From Bombyx mori (taxonomy: Eukaryota > Arthropoda > Insecta > Lepidoptera > Bombycidae), in assembly GCF_030269925.1 (NCBI RefSeq), contig NC_085116.1, forward strand, positions 13,516,001 through 13,580,000: a DNA stretch of 64,000 nt, given 5' to 3'. Shown piece after piece: positions 34,446 to 46,908 of the stretch; the first letter of the stretch is position 1; each line of letters opens with the position of its first letter. The notes beneath the pieces were generated by a model. The model did not search any database. It saw nothing but the letters and a program-made list of their open reading frames with translations, and was not told the origin of the DNA. A program made the position numbers and the translations under genes.

Positions 34446-35200
34446 TTTGACGGCAGTCTATCTCACAAGGTCTCACTCAACACTTAGCCAAAACCGAATA
34501 TTTTCAAGTACATTTTTTAACCGAATCAAAATGGATTAACTTTTTAATATTTACAAAGTTTATTGTTGAATTGTAAATTCGTCATTGCCTATCACGATTA
34601 GAACCAATTATATTTAATTAAAAAGTAGAAACAATCTAATATTATTTATCATCTCTAGAAAAATAATCATGTATCAAAAAGATTTTTTCCCAAAAAATAT
34701 TTGATGTTTTGGTTAATAGTAAAGATACATACTATTAATTTCACATACAAAATGTCATGGGATTTCGTTTAGAATTGCTTACTTAAAGCTTATGGTGCCA
34801 CAGTGCAAGCTTGTTTTAAAATAAACACACACATTTAAATATACAATAGATACATGTACAATTAATTCACTGCACACCTGCTTAAAAGCGCTAACAGTGC
34901 CTCCGTTGTTACGATAACAACCCAAACCATTAGGCTCAGTTCACGCATTCGAGTGACTTCGGTACACATTTATGTTTGTCGGGAACTTTCCTAAACAATC
35001 TGGATCGCGACGCCTCGAACAGTCGAACAGGGTCGACAAGTAAAACAATGACGCCATAGAACGTCGATAATGTCACCGGAATCCGACATGAGCACGTCCC
35101 TGGGAACTTGTCTCCGCGCCCGCGGTCTACTCCCGTTGTTACACAATGTAAATCACATTAATAATACATTCCGGTGATGGAATAACGTTGTCTTAATTTG
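34446..35200 (-). promoter_or_regulatory. Likely 5' UTR and promoter region of the NOS exon
   Basis: Directly upstream of the ATG and not a recognised repeat. 34960-35140 is clearly GC- and CpG-richer than the surroundings (for example CTCCGCGCCCGCGGTC at 35111-35126), as expected near a transcription start. No clear TATA box was found, and the start site cannot be fixed from sequence alone. Confidence 0.35.
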
Positions 35201-35431
35201 TTTAGATCATGAATAGATTTGCTGTTGTCGCGGATCCATTAGTGAAATTCGAATGGCTGACGAAGTTTCTAGAAATGTACGAGCTAGCAAATGTACATTA
35301 CGTTAGCAAACAATTTTAATGGAATGCGCGAGATTTGTGTTTAATTTTAGGTTCTGTTTCAAAAACGACAAACGTTTTATATATAACGCATTTTGTATCA
35401 AACAAAACACAATATAGACTAAATTCACTAA

Positions 35432-35847
35432 ACTAGAGGTCACGCAGTAGTCGAAATTCGACTATAATTAATGGGAATTGTAAGTTTGTACACTATTATG
35501 ATTGTATTTTATACAACTATAATCACAAATTTCACCAAGACTACACTATAAAAAATATTAACAATGACAAACCATATTCTATTCTTAATTTGACAACAGA
35601 CGTCAAGAACAAAAGTTTGACAATAAATAGTATGCATGCGTGTGTGCGTCAAATACATGGTATGTAGTGTGTGTAATGTTTTCTTTATTGATTTAATGTA
35701 TCTTTTATGCATTATTTAAAAAAAATATTAGCATTGTGCACTTCTTCTCTATATCCTCTATAAGTGTGGAAAATTTCATACTCCTCCGTCCGCGCAATTT
35801 TCGTAAAAAGGGATACAAAGTTTTTGCTTCACGTATTAATATATAGA
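35432..35847 (-). mobile_element. Non-autonomous Helitron, family A, copy 3
   Basis: Minus-strand element of 416 bp, from TCTATATATTAATACGTG at 35847 to hairpin GTCGAATTTCGACTAC and CTAGT at 35432. A precedes TC and T follows CTAGT in host DNA. Best-preserved uninterrupted copy. It sits about 1 kb upstream of the NOS start. Confidence 0.9.
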
Positions 35848-36381
35848 TGTATCTACAGTATAAAACTATGACAAACCTAACAAAAATACGATATTTATTT
35901 ATGGCACTAAAATGTGCCATCGGCTTAAATTATTGTAGTCTCCGTAACGTAAGCTCTCGTAACAGAGTATTACGTTATTATAACGTTGACTTTGTTAGTT
36001 AGTTGTTGGGCGGCTGCACTGGGTATCTGAACTTGTGAATCAACAAGTCCGACGCCATAAGTTGCACGAACGACTTTACCTTAAGTTTCATCTGGGTGCA
36101 TTTCATGGGTTACCATAAATTCCAAGTCTTGTGCTAAACTGTACGAGTTGTTGAATTTAATATTCCGCTGTCAAGTTATAAATAGGGTTTGTTAATAATC
36201 GGGGCTTAGCATAAATAAGTCCTCTATATTTTTATTTAATGTTTTTTTTTGTATTTCATTGCAATTATTTTTTTGTTATGGTATTTATTCCCAACCCTTT
36301 TGCAGCGTGGGCCTCCCATGAAGTGCACCGACTTCCCGCTGAAAGTTACCACAATACATTGGATGCGGACAGATCTAATTA
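35848..36381. other. Intergenic; nothing recognised
   Basis: AT-rich, no supported feature apart from a possible extension of the LINE tail that follows. Confidence 0.3.
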
Positions 36382-36440
36382 TGGTGAACCTTGGGAGAGG
36401 CCTATAGTTAGCAATGGACATCCGTGAATTAATGATCTTG
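36382..36440 (+). repeat. LINE 3' end remnant
   Basis: The block GGTGAACCTTGGGAGAGGCC with the AGCAATGGAC that follows resembles the conserved end of a widespread lepidopteran LINE (W-E-R-P ... Q-W-T in translation). It may extend up to about 36300. Confidence 0.45.
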
Positions 36441-36953
36441 ATCTAATTAAAAGTTTCCAAGTTTCTCATATATAAGCTCGGGCACTGACTTTCTTCTAAC
36501 TCGTTAATTCAATTTGACGGGTAAATTTAAAAAAAAAAAAAATGTTAATGATTTGCATTGAATCTTGTGTTCCTTTAATATACTTCTAATTGACATGTAT
36601 ATCAGAGATTGGTTTGATTAGAGTAGATCTATTCAGTGATGTTTTATTTTAAATAAATTCCGTGGTAGCAACTTTACGAATTGATTATTTAAATAATGAA
36701 TTCAACATATTTATTTTATATTGGACATTTATGATATTATTTACAGCAAGCCATTGTTAAAAAAAAACGAATAAAGAAGCCGATAGACGTGATATCACTG
36801 ACTTGAAAAGTAGTTTCAAGCACGATCAATAAATATAAGCTATATGTATCATAAATATAAATATAAGCTGTATGCTAGAATTGGTTAATATATGCTCGTT
36901 ATTACGAACACAGGAGAAATTTGTTTAGCCAAGTCATTACCTTTCGCATAGCT

Positions 36954-37310
36954 ATGACTGCAGAATTTACTACAAAAAACAAAGAATTCGCATTACTCTC
37001 AAACTTTGAAGCTAAATTTTCTGAAAGTGGCCTTGATATTTCATACGAAACTCTTGCTAGTAAAACGATATTGAATCACTTTAAAAAGAAGATTGAAAAC
37101 AAAAATATCAATACCCCGCTAGTTGTAATGAACGAATTTCCCCGACTACACTGGGAGAGATTACAAAAGGAAATTGTGAAAAAATATACGAAGCGATATT
37201 TCGCGAACCAGTGTTTCGGACGAAACAAAGGCCGAATAATAGAAGGCCCCAGAAACTTGGTCAAAGGGAACAGCGCTAACTTGGTATCGGCACCAAGTTC
37301 CGCGGAATGA
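36954..37310 (+). CDS. Hypothetical protein, 118 aa, or a terminal exon
   Basis: ORF from ATG 36954 to TGA 37308-37310. The frame is open upstream to 36879. A possible acceptor (TTTGTTTAG) ends near 36928, so it could also be a last exon. The product is basic, with an acidic/aromatic first third (FALLSNFEAKFSESGLDI), a Lys-rich helix and a second basic helix (HWERLQKEIVKKYTKRYF). No signal peptide, no membrane segment, no family recognised. It is the longest ORF here not explained by a mobile element, in DNA where chance ORFs are short. It lies 2.5 kb from the NOS start on the opposite strand. A decayed transposon gene is the main alternative. Confidence 0.35.
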   Translation: MTAEFTTKNKEFALLSNFEAKFSESGLDISYETLASKTILNHFKKKIENKNINTPLVVMNEFPRLHWERLQKEIVKKYTKRYFANQCFGRNKGRIIEGPRNLVKGNSANLVSAPSSAE

Positions 37311-39479
37311 CACTTATCTACTTTTACTTTATGAATTGATTGGAATGACATTGTGTGTCTAGTCAAAATTCCGACTGGAGAAATGTTCCGTTTTCTTTAA
37401 GGCCGTTTTTATTCAATGCGATTTGGATGAAGGAGCATAGCTTAGCTTAGCCCATCTGGCATTGAATGCAAAGTCTGTAAACACCATGACTATCATCATT
37501 TAGGCATTATAAAAACCATTACCCTACCTAATACGTACGCTACGCGTCATAGCCTAAATAACTTGAACCCATGCTTTTTTTTCTACATATTGCTAATAGC
37601 CTCGATAGGCGATGCTATCTTCACCGGACGTGAACAAAACACGCTTTAAATTCTCAAGACATGAATTAAGTGAAGTTGAATGAGCTTCTACGGATGAAAG
37701 ATATGGAAGCGTCTCATTGAGATGGTGATCGTGAAGCCGTATCTTTTTATTAGTAACTCAACAGACTTACTTACGGATTATCGACATGTGATGTCAGTAT
37801 ACGCCGATATTTAACATCAGACACGCCATTTTTGTTTCTATATTTATGTGCATTCGGCTATATATAGCCATAATCAGATGTGTTCCAAGGGGTTCGAGTT
37901 GTAGACGACATTACATTATATGTCATCAATTCATCAGTTCAGCTTTTATAACGATTATTTAAATTAAAATGTCCTCAAGCGCACAAACGATTGCACCATT
38001 CGCTCACGTTGTACATTTAACATTCATCATTTCAAATCCTTTCTCCTCAAAAATAATGGCTTCTTCATAACCTTTTTAAACTGGCTTCAATGCGATACTT
38101 TCGTTAAACTCTTCCATATTCAAAACGTGAATACTAAGGACTCGTAAACGCGTAGATAAGCCTTTATTGTTCCGTGATTCCGTGGCCGGATTAACTATTA
38201 TCGTTTGTGAAATAACATTTGTGGGCGAACCCTAGTACCGAGACGTCTGATAGAAACGAATACAGAGTAATATATAGGTCTTAGTTGGGTTTTTGGCCGG
38301 AACGGAAACAATTGCGATAAAATATCATAAGATGATTCGATGTAGCGGGGCTTTAGTTGGCGATCCCATTTGTCCTTTCATTCGATTTGCAGACTTAGTC
38401 AAGATTTGTTCGATTTTTTTTGCTGTCGATCTTATTAGTGAAAGGTTTGTGTGGAAGGAATGGTAGCTCCTAGGTTTTAATAAGCACATGAACACATGAC
38501 GTACTCAATGCATCTAGCACTTTCCATTAGACGCGAAGTGGAAGTCTGAATTTTGTTATACTAACGCCTAAAAGGTAATAAGTGCCTTGACTCCTGAAGA
38601 CATGAATTCGTCGAGGTAAATTGATAAATTCTGCTGTTTTATCGCGAAAATAAATCGAATGCTGTATGAGAAACTTAAGTAAATATTAATTTTAATTACA
38701 AAACTAAATCTGTACTTTATAAAAGAATTTTTTTTTTATATATATAAATAAAAGCATACGCCGTTAATGTTAAATATGTGGCTGTGCTATGTTCAAATAA
38801 GAGCAATATTAACGATATTAAAGGAAAATAAACGGTTTTAAATATTTAAACAGACTATTACTGGGATGAAAAATGTATTGCACTATACATATTATAGGGA
38901 AGAAACTGTTGCTTTTTAAATTCGGTACAAAAAGAATAAAAGATGTAAAAACAGTTTGAATTAATTAATGTTTGATTCACGAACTAGCCAATACGTTGAT
39001 TGTACTTCGATCATTAGCACTATGCAAAGAACATAAATTTGTATACGATTGAAATGCACATGCCCTTTTGACTTGTACTATCATCAGCAATTTTTCAACT
39101 ACATATATTCATTACATGCTATATAAGTGTGGTCACCTTATGAGTTGCTTTGGATAAATATCGATGACAAGTAAGCGGTAAAGTCTAATGTCATAAAAAC
39201 ATTCGCATGCAAACTAGAACATTCAAGATATAATTTTATCGCGAGAAAATACTGCGTATTAATTAACAAAGTAACCAGTAAACTCCAATTAATGAAGACT
39301 CCCCATAAAATCTCACAAAAGGTGTCAACCGGGGAAATGAAAAGTAACAAAAAAAACCCTGTTAAAGCTTTTAATTAAGATGTTAATAGCTTCGTTGCGA
39401 AATTTGATTAAGTTCGTGACATTGATAACGGAATTATTTAGTAATCAAATTTGCAATTTCAAGATATACAATTTACAAC
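37311..39479. other. Intergenic; nothing recognised
   Basis: Low-repeat AT-rich DNA without a convincing exon. This is one of the few stretches not crowded by mobile elements, so it may hold unrecognised regulatory DNA of the genes on either side. Confidence 0.35.
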
Positions 39480-39890
39480 AATGAAGTTAAAGGATGGTTC
39501 ATCTAGGGTTAGGCGGCTACCGTAAACTCTAGAAGGATAACGTAAAGTTCGCTGCTGATCTTGAGGCATGAGATCAAAGGTAATCATTATATTGGATATC
39601 GCTTTTCTTTTCGAACCGGGTGCCGATCCAGTTGATAGGTTTCCGTGCCCGAGGGGACGCGCAGAGTATGTGAGACCACCCACTAAATAATTTCCCTTGC
39701 AGTATCGCCCAAAAACTGATCCCCGCCCGAGACATATCCCAGGCAAAGTAGAGAGGCTACCGCAGTCAACACTACGACCAGAGTAGTAGCTCACCCAATG
39801 GACGTCCGGTTAGCGGAGTCAGCGAGGCATTGGATAAAGCCTACCAACCTGACGTGACCTACAAACCGGGCGATGGTGAGAAGTATTTAG
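39480..39890. other. GC-richer block with long minus-strand ORF, unknown
   Basis: A 111-codon minus-strand ORF (39459-39794) rich in Ser/Gly/Leu/Arg lies in a block of raised GC. No family recognised. The Gly/Ser-rich style and abrupt edges suggest an old transposon fragment, but a host origin is not excluded. Confidence 0.3.
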
Positions 39891-39983
39891 ATTAGACGCA
39901 TCGATTTTTATGTAACATACGTAAAGCACTAAGATACAATAAAAAAAGAAACACATACCGGATACTTATTGCTGTAGATGTAA

Positions 39984-40412
39984 TCTATATATAAGTACGT
40001 GAAGCAAAAACTTTGTACCCCTTTTTATGAAAATTGCGCGGACGGAGGAGTATGAAATTTCCCACACTTATAGAGAATATAGAGAAGGAGTGCAGAAAGC
40101 TATTTTTTTTAAAATATATGCATAAAAATATAATACATTAAATCAATAAGAAAAACAATACACACACTACGATGTATTTGACACGCACACGCGTGCATAC
40201 TATTTCTTTACTGTCAAATTTTCTTATTGCATAAAGTCTGTGGTCAAATTGAGAACAGATTAATATTGTTTATCTTTATTATTATTTGTCTAAAGCGTAA
40301 TCTTAGCGAAATCTGTGATTATAGAAGTATAATAACAGTCTTTGACAATAGAATCTTAATAGTGTACAAACTTATAATTTCAATTAATTATAGTCGAATT
40401 TCGACCACTAGT
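39984..40412 (+). mobile_element. Non-autonomous Helitron, family A, copy 4
   Basis: Starts A|TCTATATATAAGTACGTG at 39984. Ends with hairpin GTCGAATTTCGAC and CTAGT at 40408-40412. The segment between hairpin and CTAGT is shortened compared with copies 2 and 3. Confidence 0.88.
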
Positions 40413-41092
40413 ATTATCTTAAAATGTCCACTGACGCATACTTTCTACTATTGACATATGTGATACTTTGTCAGACTTGTACCAAACACAAATGAAGATA
40501 CTACGTAAACAAATATACCTAAACCTGAAACAAAAACTCCACCTATGATCTTCAAAGGAATATAATACATAAATTTACAAAAGAACACAGCACAAAAGAA
40601 TACATGATAAAACAAAAAAAAAAAAAAAAATTTAAATATCAAATGAGGTTCTATTACAGATAACGTTGACACAAGTTTTATATTTTAATGTAACCGCAAA
40701 TCACAACAATCCATTACGGGCACTACGTTCAAAACAACAAAACGTACAGTCAGGAACAACATAAATATTTTGTACTTGATAATCTCCAATTGTATCACCA
40801 TAAACACACAAAATGATGAACACAGAACAGAATTAACCTATGTTAAATGCAATGATACGAATAAAACATTTTGAGGACACAAAAATCTAAATTTAACTGT
40901 CCTTAAAGACAAACAGTGGTAATGCAATCTCAGGATACAGACAGCCAAGAAGTTGCCGCGATGCCTACCATTGGATATTCTATGCACACGTCATTCCGGA
41001 CCTTAATACATTAATACACCGATTTCATATGATAAATTCAAATCGATTGCGATGTGGGAGTCTCAAGAAAGCAGTAACTTTCTGGTGCCAAT
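40413..41092. other. Intergenic; nothing recognised
   Basis: AT-rich, no supported feature. Confidence 0.3.
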
Positions 41093-41367
41093 TTTTTATT
41101 CTACCTATGCTGATAGCCTTGAGAGGCTATTTCAGCTTCTCCTCGACGTGTAGGTGAGCTCACGGGGCTCAAACCGGAGTGTTGCTTACACTGGCCCTAG
41201 CAAGAACAGTGCTTCGCAAAATCTACCACCGGATCGGAAACACGACCTACTGAAAAGATCCGGCGAGAAACTCGGTGGGTTGTGTCTATGGGTTCATTTA
41301 CTCGTCGAGCCCTTCATCGCAAGAGACGGGCTCGGCGAGGACGGTGACCGGTGCTTGAGGTTGCTGC
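41093..41367 (-). repeat. LINE 3' tail
   Basis: 275 bp of the family at 1362-2196, little diverged, including the 3' UTR block and the GACGGGCTCGGCGAGGACGG segment. Confidence 0.88.
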
Positions 41368-41696
41368 TAATGAAAGGTACTCGCGCTAGTCCGCCAAACT
41401 ATACCTACTACTAATAACAAAACACAACATCAAAGTGAACGCACATATGTATGTTTAATGTGGATTCGTGTTTTAAAATGCAAGACCCATTCGTGGATTA
41501 TTACGAATGATACGTGTTTCGACTTAAGAAGCATGTAAACAAGACCTCATCTAACATTTACTGTACTGCTTCCAAGATATCAGGATTGCGTCGGTGTTTT
41601 ATAATTCATTCCCAGATGCGGGTTAGAGGACGTCCGCTGCACGTATACGACATGCCTGTATCTATCACAATAATTTTAGGTAACATACGTTTAAGA

Positions 41697-41985
41697 CTCG
41701 TCGTGGCCTAAGCGATAAGATGCACGGTGTATGTACTTGTTTCAAGCGATGCGATTTTGACGTTATTCAAATTCAATTCCCGTCCTGCCTATTTCAGCCG
41801 TGAAGCAGTAATGCGTTTCGGTTTGAAGGGTGGGGCAGCCGTTGTAACTATACTGAGACCTTAGAACTTATATCTCAAGGTGTGTGGCGCATTTACGTTG
41901 TAGATGTCTATGGGCTCCAGTAACCACTTAACACCAGGTGGGCTGTAAACTCGCCCACTCATCTAAGAAAAAAAAAAAAAAAACA
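41697..41985 (+). repeat. Bm1 SINE with internal deletion
   Basis: The tRNA-like head is present (TGGCCTAAGCGATAAG near 41704). The middle, between the decayed B box and the body block CTGCCTATTTC, is deleted. The tail is a long A-run ending near 41982. Confidence 0.8.
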
Positions 41986-42104
41986 TTAGATATACGTAAC
42001 ACCTATTCACGAACGATCACGTTCAAGTTTTTTACCGTAATTACCGGGAAAACGGTTTTGGAAGTTCGCGTAGGTATATGGCAATGTGCTGGCTGTTTGT
42101 TCAA

Positions 42105-42262
42105 CGAGGTTTTAAGGCATTTCGGTTTGAAGAGTAGGGCGAATATTAACAATGAGACCTCAAAGTTTCAAAGCGAGAGATGTTGTGATGTCTTAATTTA
42201 TGTAACACTTAAAACTAGGTGGGCCGGAAACTCGTTCACTCATGTTACGCACAAAAATTAAT
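42105..42262 (+). repeat. Bm1-related SINE, decayed
   Basis: Starts with TTTCGGTTTGAAGAGTAGGG and ends near CACAAAAATTAA. Weak but collinear match. Confidence 0.5.
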
Positions 42263-44282
42263 CAAGTCGCTTATACCATTAGTAAAAGAACCGATCCTAA
42301 AAACAAAAACAGAATGTTCTGATTATTTGAGATTTAAAAATAAGAAATATGTTACCAAACTTAAGCATAATTTTATGAGTGAAACTATAAAAGGATTCAT
42401 CTTATTTGAGCCCTAATTTTTAGTAGCCCTTAGTAATGCTTTCCAAGAAACAGGTCATTGACCACGTAGAAACCTACAGTGTGTGTAAAATCACAAAACT
42501 AAAATACCCCTATGTGTCAAAATAATTGAGTTTTTCTCAATGCTCTATGTGCACTTTATAACCTAAAGTGTCAATTTTCATTTTAATATGGACAAATAAA
42601 AAAATCACGTTATTATTTACAATTATTATTTTCACACCAAAACACAAAAACTCACAACAGCATAAGTAACAGGCCGTCTGATTACAAGACGTTGCCTTTG
42701 ACTTTGACATGTTCATAGTTTGTATTTGTGAGAGGGACAGATTCTTACATGAATAAATCACAAGCCTTCAATGTTTTATAAGGGCTTTGTCATAAATTAG
42801 GAACAAAAGCACTGAGGAAACAAATAACAGAGACCGTGTCTGGTAACTTAAATTAAAGTAACTCTTGTTCTTCAAAATGAACTAATCAATATAAATATTT
42901 TTGTCATACATGTAAATAGACAGACGGTTGAGTGACAGTGCTTCATACCAAGCCCACCCCGAATCTTAACATTTAAGAACCGTGCCTATTCTAAGACGAA
43001 CCGATAAACGTCTTCGATTCCACCTAACAAAATTCAAGGAAATCGGTATCATAAAAAATATTCAATTAAATTATTACTTTTATTAGCTAATTTCGATGTT
43101 GTTTCCAAATTTTGAAACCCTGAACTATTATGTAGGTACAATATTTATTTTTTTATTTTGAAAATCGTCTAATAGATGGGAACAAAATTTAAATTTTTAT
43201 TTATTTACGGCAGGCACTACGTTTTTACAATAAACAAAACCCAAAGCCTTGGACACGCCGGTAGGCGCTAAGACCGTTTTGTAGCAAATAACAAACGACT
43301 CCCGGATCACAGGGATTGGAACGTGGCTGCATTGTTTACGGGCCCTGGGAGAAAAATAAATGTTCCTGGGATAAAAGGTGACATATAAGCTTTACGAAGC
43401 GTTTGCAAGAACACAAGTCGATTTACGTTCTATTCTGTCTCTCGCTATGTTATGCAGAATGTATTTTGACGCTTCGTAAGCCAAGGTATTATGTTTTGAG
43501 ATATTAGTTTCTGTCACCAATCAATCTTAAGGTTTTACTGAAGCTTGATTACGCGAAAACGTGATGGAAATTTTGGATTAAAATTTTACAAGTTAAATAT
43601 CTTAGACATACTATAATTAATTGATAATAAAAGCGTATTTTTTAAGTATGCGACGATCTTTTTCATATGAACTGATAGAGCATAATAGAGCATTGCATAA
43701 TAGCGTTTTCGTTGCTTAAGTAGAGGCTCAGCAATGCCTCTGTCATTGACAATGTTATTAGCAACGGTAAACATTAAAATTCAAGGAAATCCAAAGTTCG
43801 CCATCTTTTGTTGGCATTTGAGAAAAAAAAACCTTAATGCACAAATAACTGAAAGTTTTCAGACGGAAATGAGAAATTTCTCGTAAAAGCTGTCAACTGA
43901 AGGAGCCTGGTTGCTTTAAGAAATACATCCACCGAAATAAATATAAGAGCCATCTTTCAGTTAACCTAATACGATTTTGTTTTACTTTATAAATTCTGAT
44001 ACATTTCTGCTGTGAAATAAAATTCTGTCATATAAATTTTATTGAAATTACAGGCTGACAGGCGATTTCGTGGATGTTAGTAAACTTTTTAGGTATATAA
44101 AAAATAACATAGGATCTGTCTCGAATACAATGGTTAAGTTGACAAAATTAACCAAAACTATCAAACGGAAAAATTACGTTTTATTTTTTAACTCCGCTCT
44201 TGCATCTTCAAAATAGGCTATTACATAGTAATAGTATGTTGAAAATCAATCAAACTTTATTTCTAAATAAAACTAATCTTAT
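42263..44282. other. Intergenic; nothing firm
   Basis: No convincing exon. 43240-43380 is GC-richer and not repetitive here (GGACACGCCGGTAGGCGC, GGGCCCTGGGAG). It could be a small conserved element or promoter, without further support. Confidence 0.3.
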
Positions 44283-44500
44283 TTTCCCTACCTATTCGCT
44301 GGTATTCTAAGGGCTGGAATAGCACCCATGCACGGATGGGTAGGTGAGCTTATATGAGCTATAGTGAGGGTTCAGCCTGAGAGAATTTGGTAACACTAGG
44401 CCTAGGAAGAATAGTGCTTGGCAGAGTCTACTATCGGATCGGAATCACGAAACGCTGAGAAGATCTGACGAAAACTCACTGGGTTCTGTCTGTGGTTTAG
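44283..44500 (-). repeat. LINE 3' tail, old copy
   Basis: Diverged tail with the variant 3' end also seen at 8624-8820. The TATCGGATCGGAATCACGA block is still clear. Confidence 0.7.
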
Positions 44501-44930
44501 TTCGCATTATTTGGGTTAGTGTCGAACTCTTCGTCAAAAAACGTTTAAGAAAAAACACTGTCTGTTAGCGTGGTAATAGCTGTATCAACATACTGAATCA
44601 TCTTGCATCACATTGAAGAATCGTGAAACACTTTAAAGAAGCTATTCATTTGAAAAGGATATTTAAGAATATTTTAAGACAATAAACATGATTAATGTTT
44701 TAACCAAATGTACCTTAACATCCTTGTTTTTTGTAAAACTTCACCTAAAGAACGTACGAAATATTTAAAAGTATTGTTATGGCTTAAAGTTAAAGTAAAA
44801 TTAATTTAAATTATTACGAGTATATATCTACAACTCGCAAAGAAAATACTCTAACTTCTTAAGTTTGTTTGCTATAAGATTCTTTGAAAACTATTTTGAA
44901 TCTTCCTTTAATTATTATTTTTATATATTG

Positions 44931-45362
44931 ACAAACGGCCCGCTACGGTTCCGCTCGGGTTTTTAACGAAAATTTCAACGATATTTGGCGTTGTTTTATT
45001 TTTTTAAATAAAATAACACTTATTGCGACATAACTATAATAGTTAGACATATACTGTCGGGACATTTTTTGTAAATAATAATGTGTTCTAGAAAGTCGTA
45101 GTACATTATTTTATTCTATTATCAATAGTTTTCGCAGGGCGCGCGATGTAAAGAATATTTTACGGAATTTTTTACCCCTTGGGTTACATTATTGGAGTTT
45201 TAGTAAGGATCCCTAATTTTTTTCAAAAAGATTATAGCCAATGTCACTCGAGAATAGTGTAGCTTCCAAACAGTGAAAGAATTTTTCAAATCGATTCAGA
45301 AGTTTCAGAGCCTATTCAATACAAACAAACAAACAAATCTTTCCTCTTTAATATTAGTATAT
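44931..45362 (-). mobile_element. Non-autonomous Helitron, family B, copy 2
   Basis: Same body as 21174-21570 with a terminal GC-rich block (GGTTCCGCTCGGG on plus) at 44948-44960. The CTAGT end is mutated. An extra segment of about 40 bp (near 45120-45165) is absent from copy 1. Confidence 0.78.
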
Positions 45363-45670
45363 AGGTAGATATCTTGATATCAACACTTTTAGAGTTTATC
45401 CTATGTACCCGATGTGAACATAATACAAAACACGGTTGAAACCCAGGTGGCTCCTTAGAATTTCTGAGCCACATCATAAGGTTTCGCTCAAGACGCCTTG
45501 AGGCCATCTTGCGAGCTAATCAGCCGTGCATACTGCTAACGAAGTTCGAACTCCACGCCAATATGTAACATTATACATAATATATGGCGTACATGAAACA
45601 ATATTTTGATAGAAAATTCCATATGAAGAAATTGCTATATCTTCTTAGATAAAAAAAAAAAATATTTAAT

Positions 45671-45958
45671 ACTAGCTGACCCGGCAGACTTCGTAGTGCC
45701 TCAATCGACAAATAAAAGACCTAAACTTTTGTACAAAATAAACTTAAAACAACAAAAGGAATCCGTCCGACGGGGAACACATCAAAGGGAAAACAAAATT
45801 GTTATTTTTATTTAATTCCGAGCATTTTCATTTATCTACCTTTTAAACCTTCTCTGGACTTCCACAAATAATTCAAGACCAAAATTAGCCAAAACGGTCC
45901 AGCCGTTCTCTAGTTTTCGCGAGACTAACGAACAGTAATTCACTTTTATATGTATAGA
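45671..45958 (-). mobile_element. Non-autonomous Helitron, family C, copy 3
   Basis: Minus-strand element from TCTATACATATAAAAGTG at 45958 to CTGCCGGGTCAGCTAGT at 45671. An A precedes the TC end. Both termini are good. Confidence 0.85.
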
Positions 45959-46639
45959 TTTCAAATTGGATTTTAACCTTACAATACAGCTCAGTATAAA
46001 ATTTAATTTAAGACAAAAATACATTTTAAGCGATCTATACATCCACACATAGCATAAAATATTTCGACTCAATTCACAAAGTGTACACAGTATTAATATT
46101 TTGATTTATTTAGGCTTCAGTAGTCACTAGATGGGTTCACCCGTTTATATGTATATTTCAAAAAATCATCAACCTCAGTTTAGTATGTTCTTCGTACGTA
46201 ATGGCCACCATCACATAAGTCACGACAAAGAAAAGAATATAACTACATCCATCCATATGCCATTCAATTTTTATACAGATTCGCTTTGGTCTGGATCACC
46301 AAACTATTATAATAATTAAAATATCAAACTATTCAAAATAAAAATTATAAAAATCGTTCTTTCTGTCCAAGTCTTTAAGATGATGATGCTTTAACTACCG
46401 CGTTTCTTAACGTCTGCGGAATTTCAATCAAGTAACAAATCGTGTATATGTTATTTGTGATATTATAATAGATTTACTGCATTAGCAATTTAATGATTTT
46501 GGACTTGCATCGGAGAAGCTACTGAATATGTATGTATAATAAGGTATATTTATGATTGTATTTGGAATCACTCTCACAAAATCATTTGTGATGTTGACTT
46601 TAAGGCGAAATTCACTATTGGGAGTCAAGTGTGTGATTT
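45959..46639. other. Intergenic; nothing recognised
   Basis: AT-rich, no supported feature. Confidence 0.3.
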
Positions 46640-46908
46640 CTTTTTTTTCCCTACCTATGCTGATAACCTCGAGAGGCTATTTCAGCTTCGCCCTAACATG
46701 TAGGTGAACTCACGGGGCTCAAACTGGAGTGTTGCTAACACTAGCCCTAGCAAGAGCAGTGCTTCGCAAAATTTACCACCGGATCGGAAACGCGACCCAC
46801 TGAGAAGATCCGGCGGGAAACTCAATGGGCTGTGTCTATGGGTTAATTCGCTCGTCGAGCCCCTCGTCGCAAGCGACGGGTTCGACGAGGACGGTGACCG
46901 GGGTGTGA
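46640..46908 (-). repeat. LINE 3' tail, little diverged
   Basis: Starts at a T-run (46640-46647) and ends in the GACGAGGACGGTGACCGG block. GTGTGA occurs just before the T-run (46630-46635) and just after the element, a possible short target-site duplication. Confidence 0.88.

Noticed and set aside
39459..39794. 111-codon minus-strand ORF as a host gene
   Set aside because: No recognisable domain or splice context; kept only as an unexplained GC-rich block.
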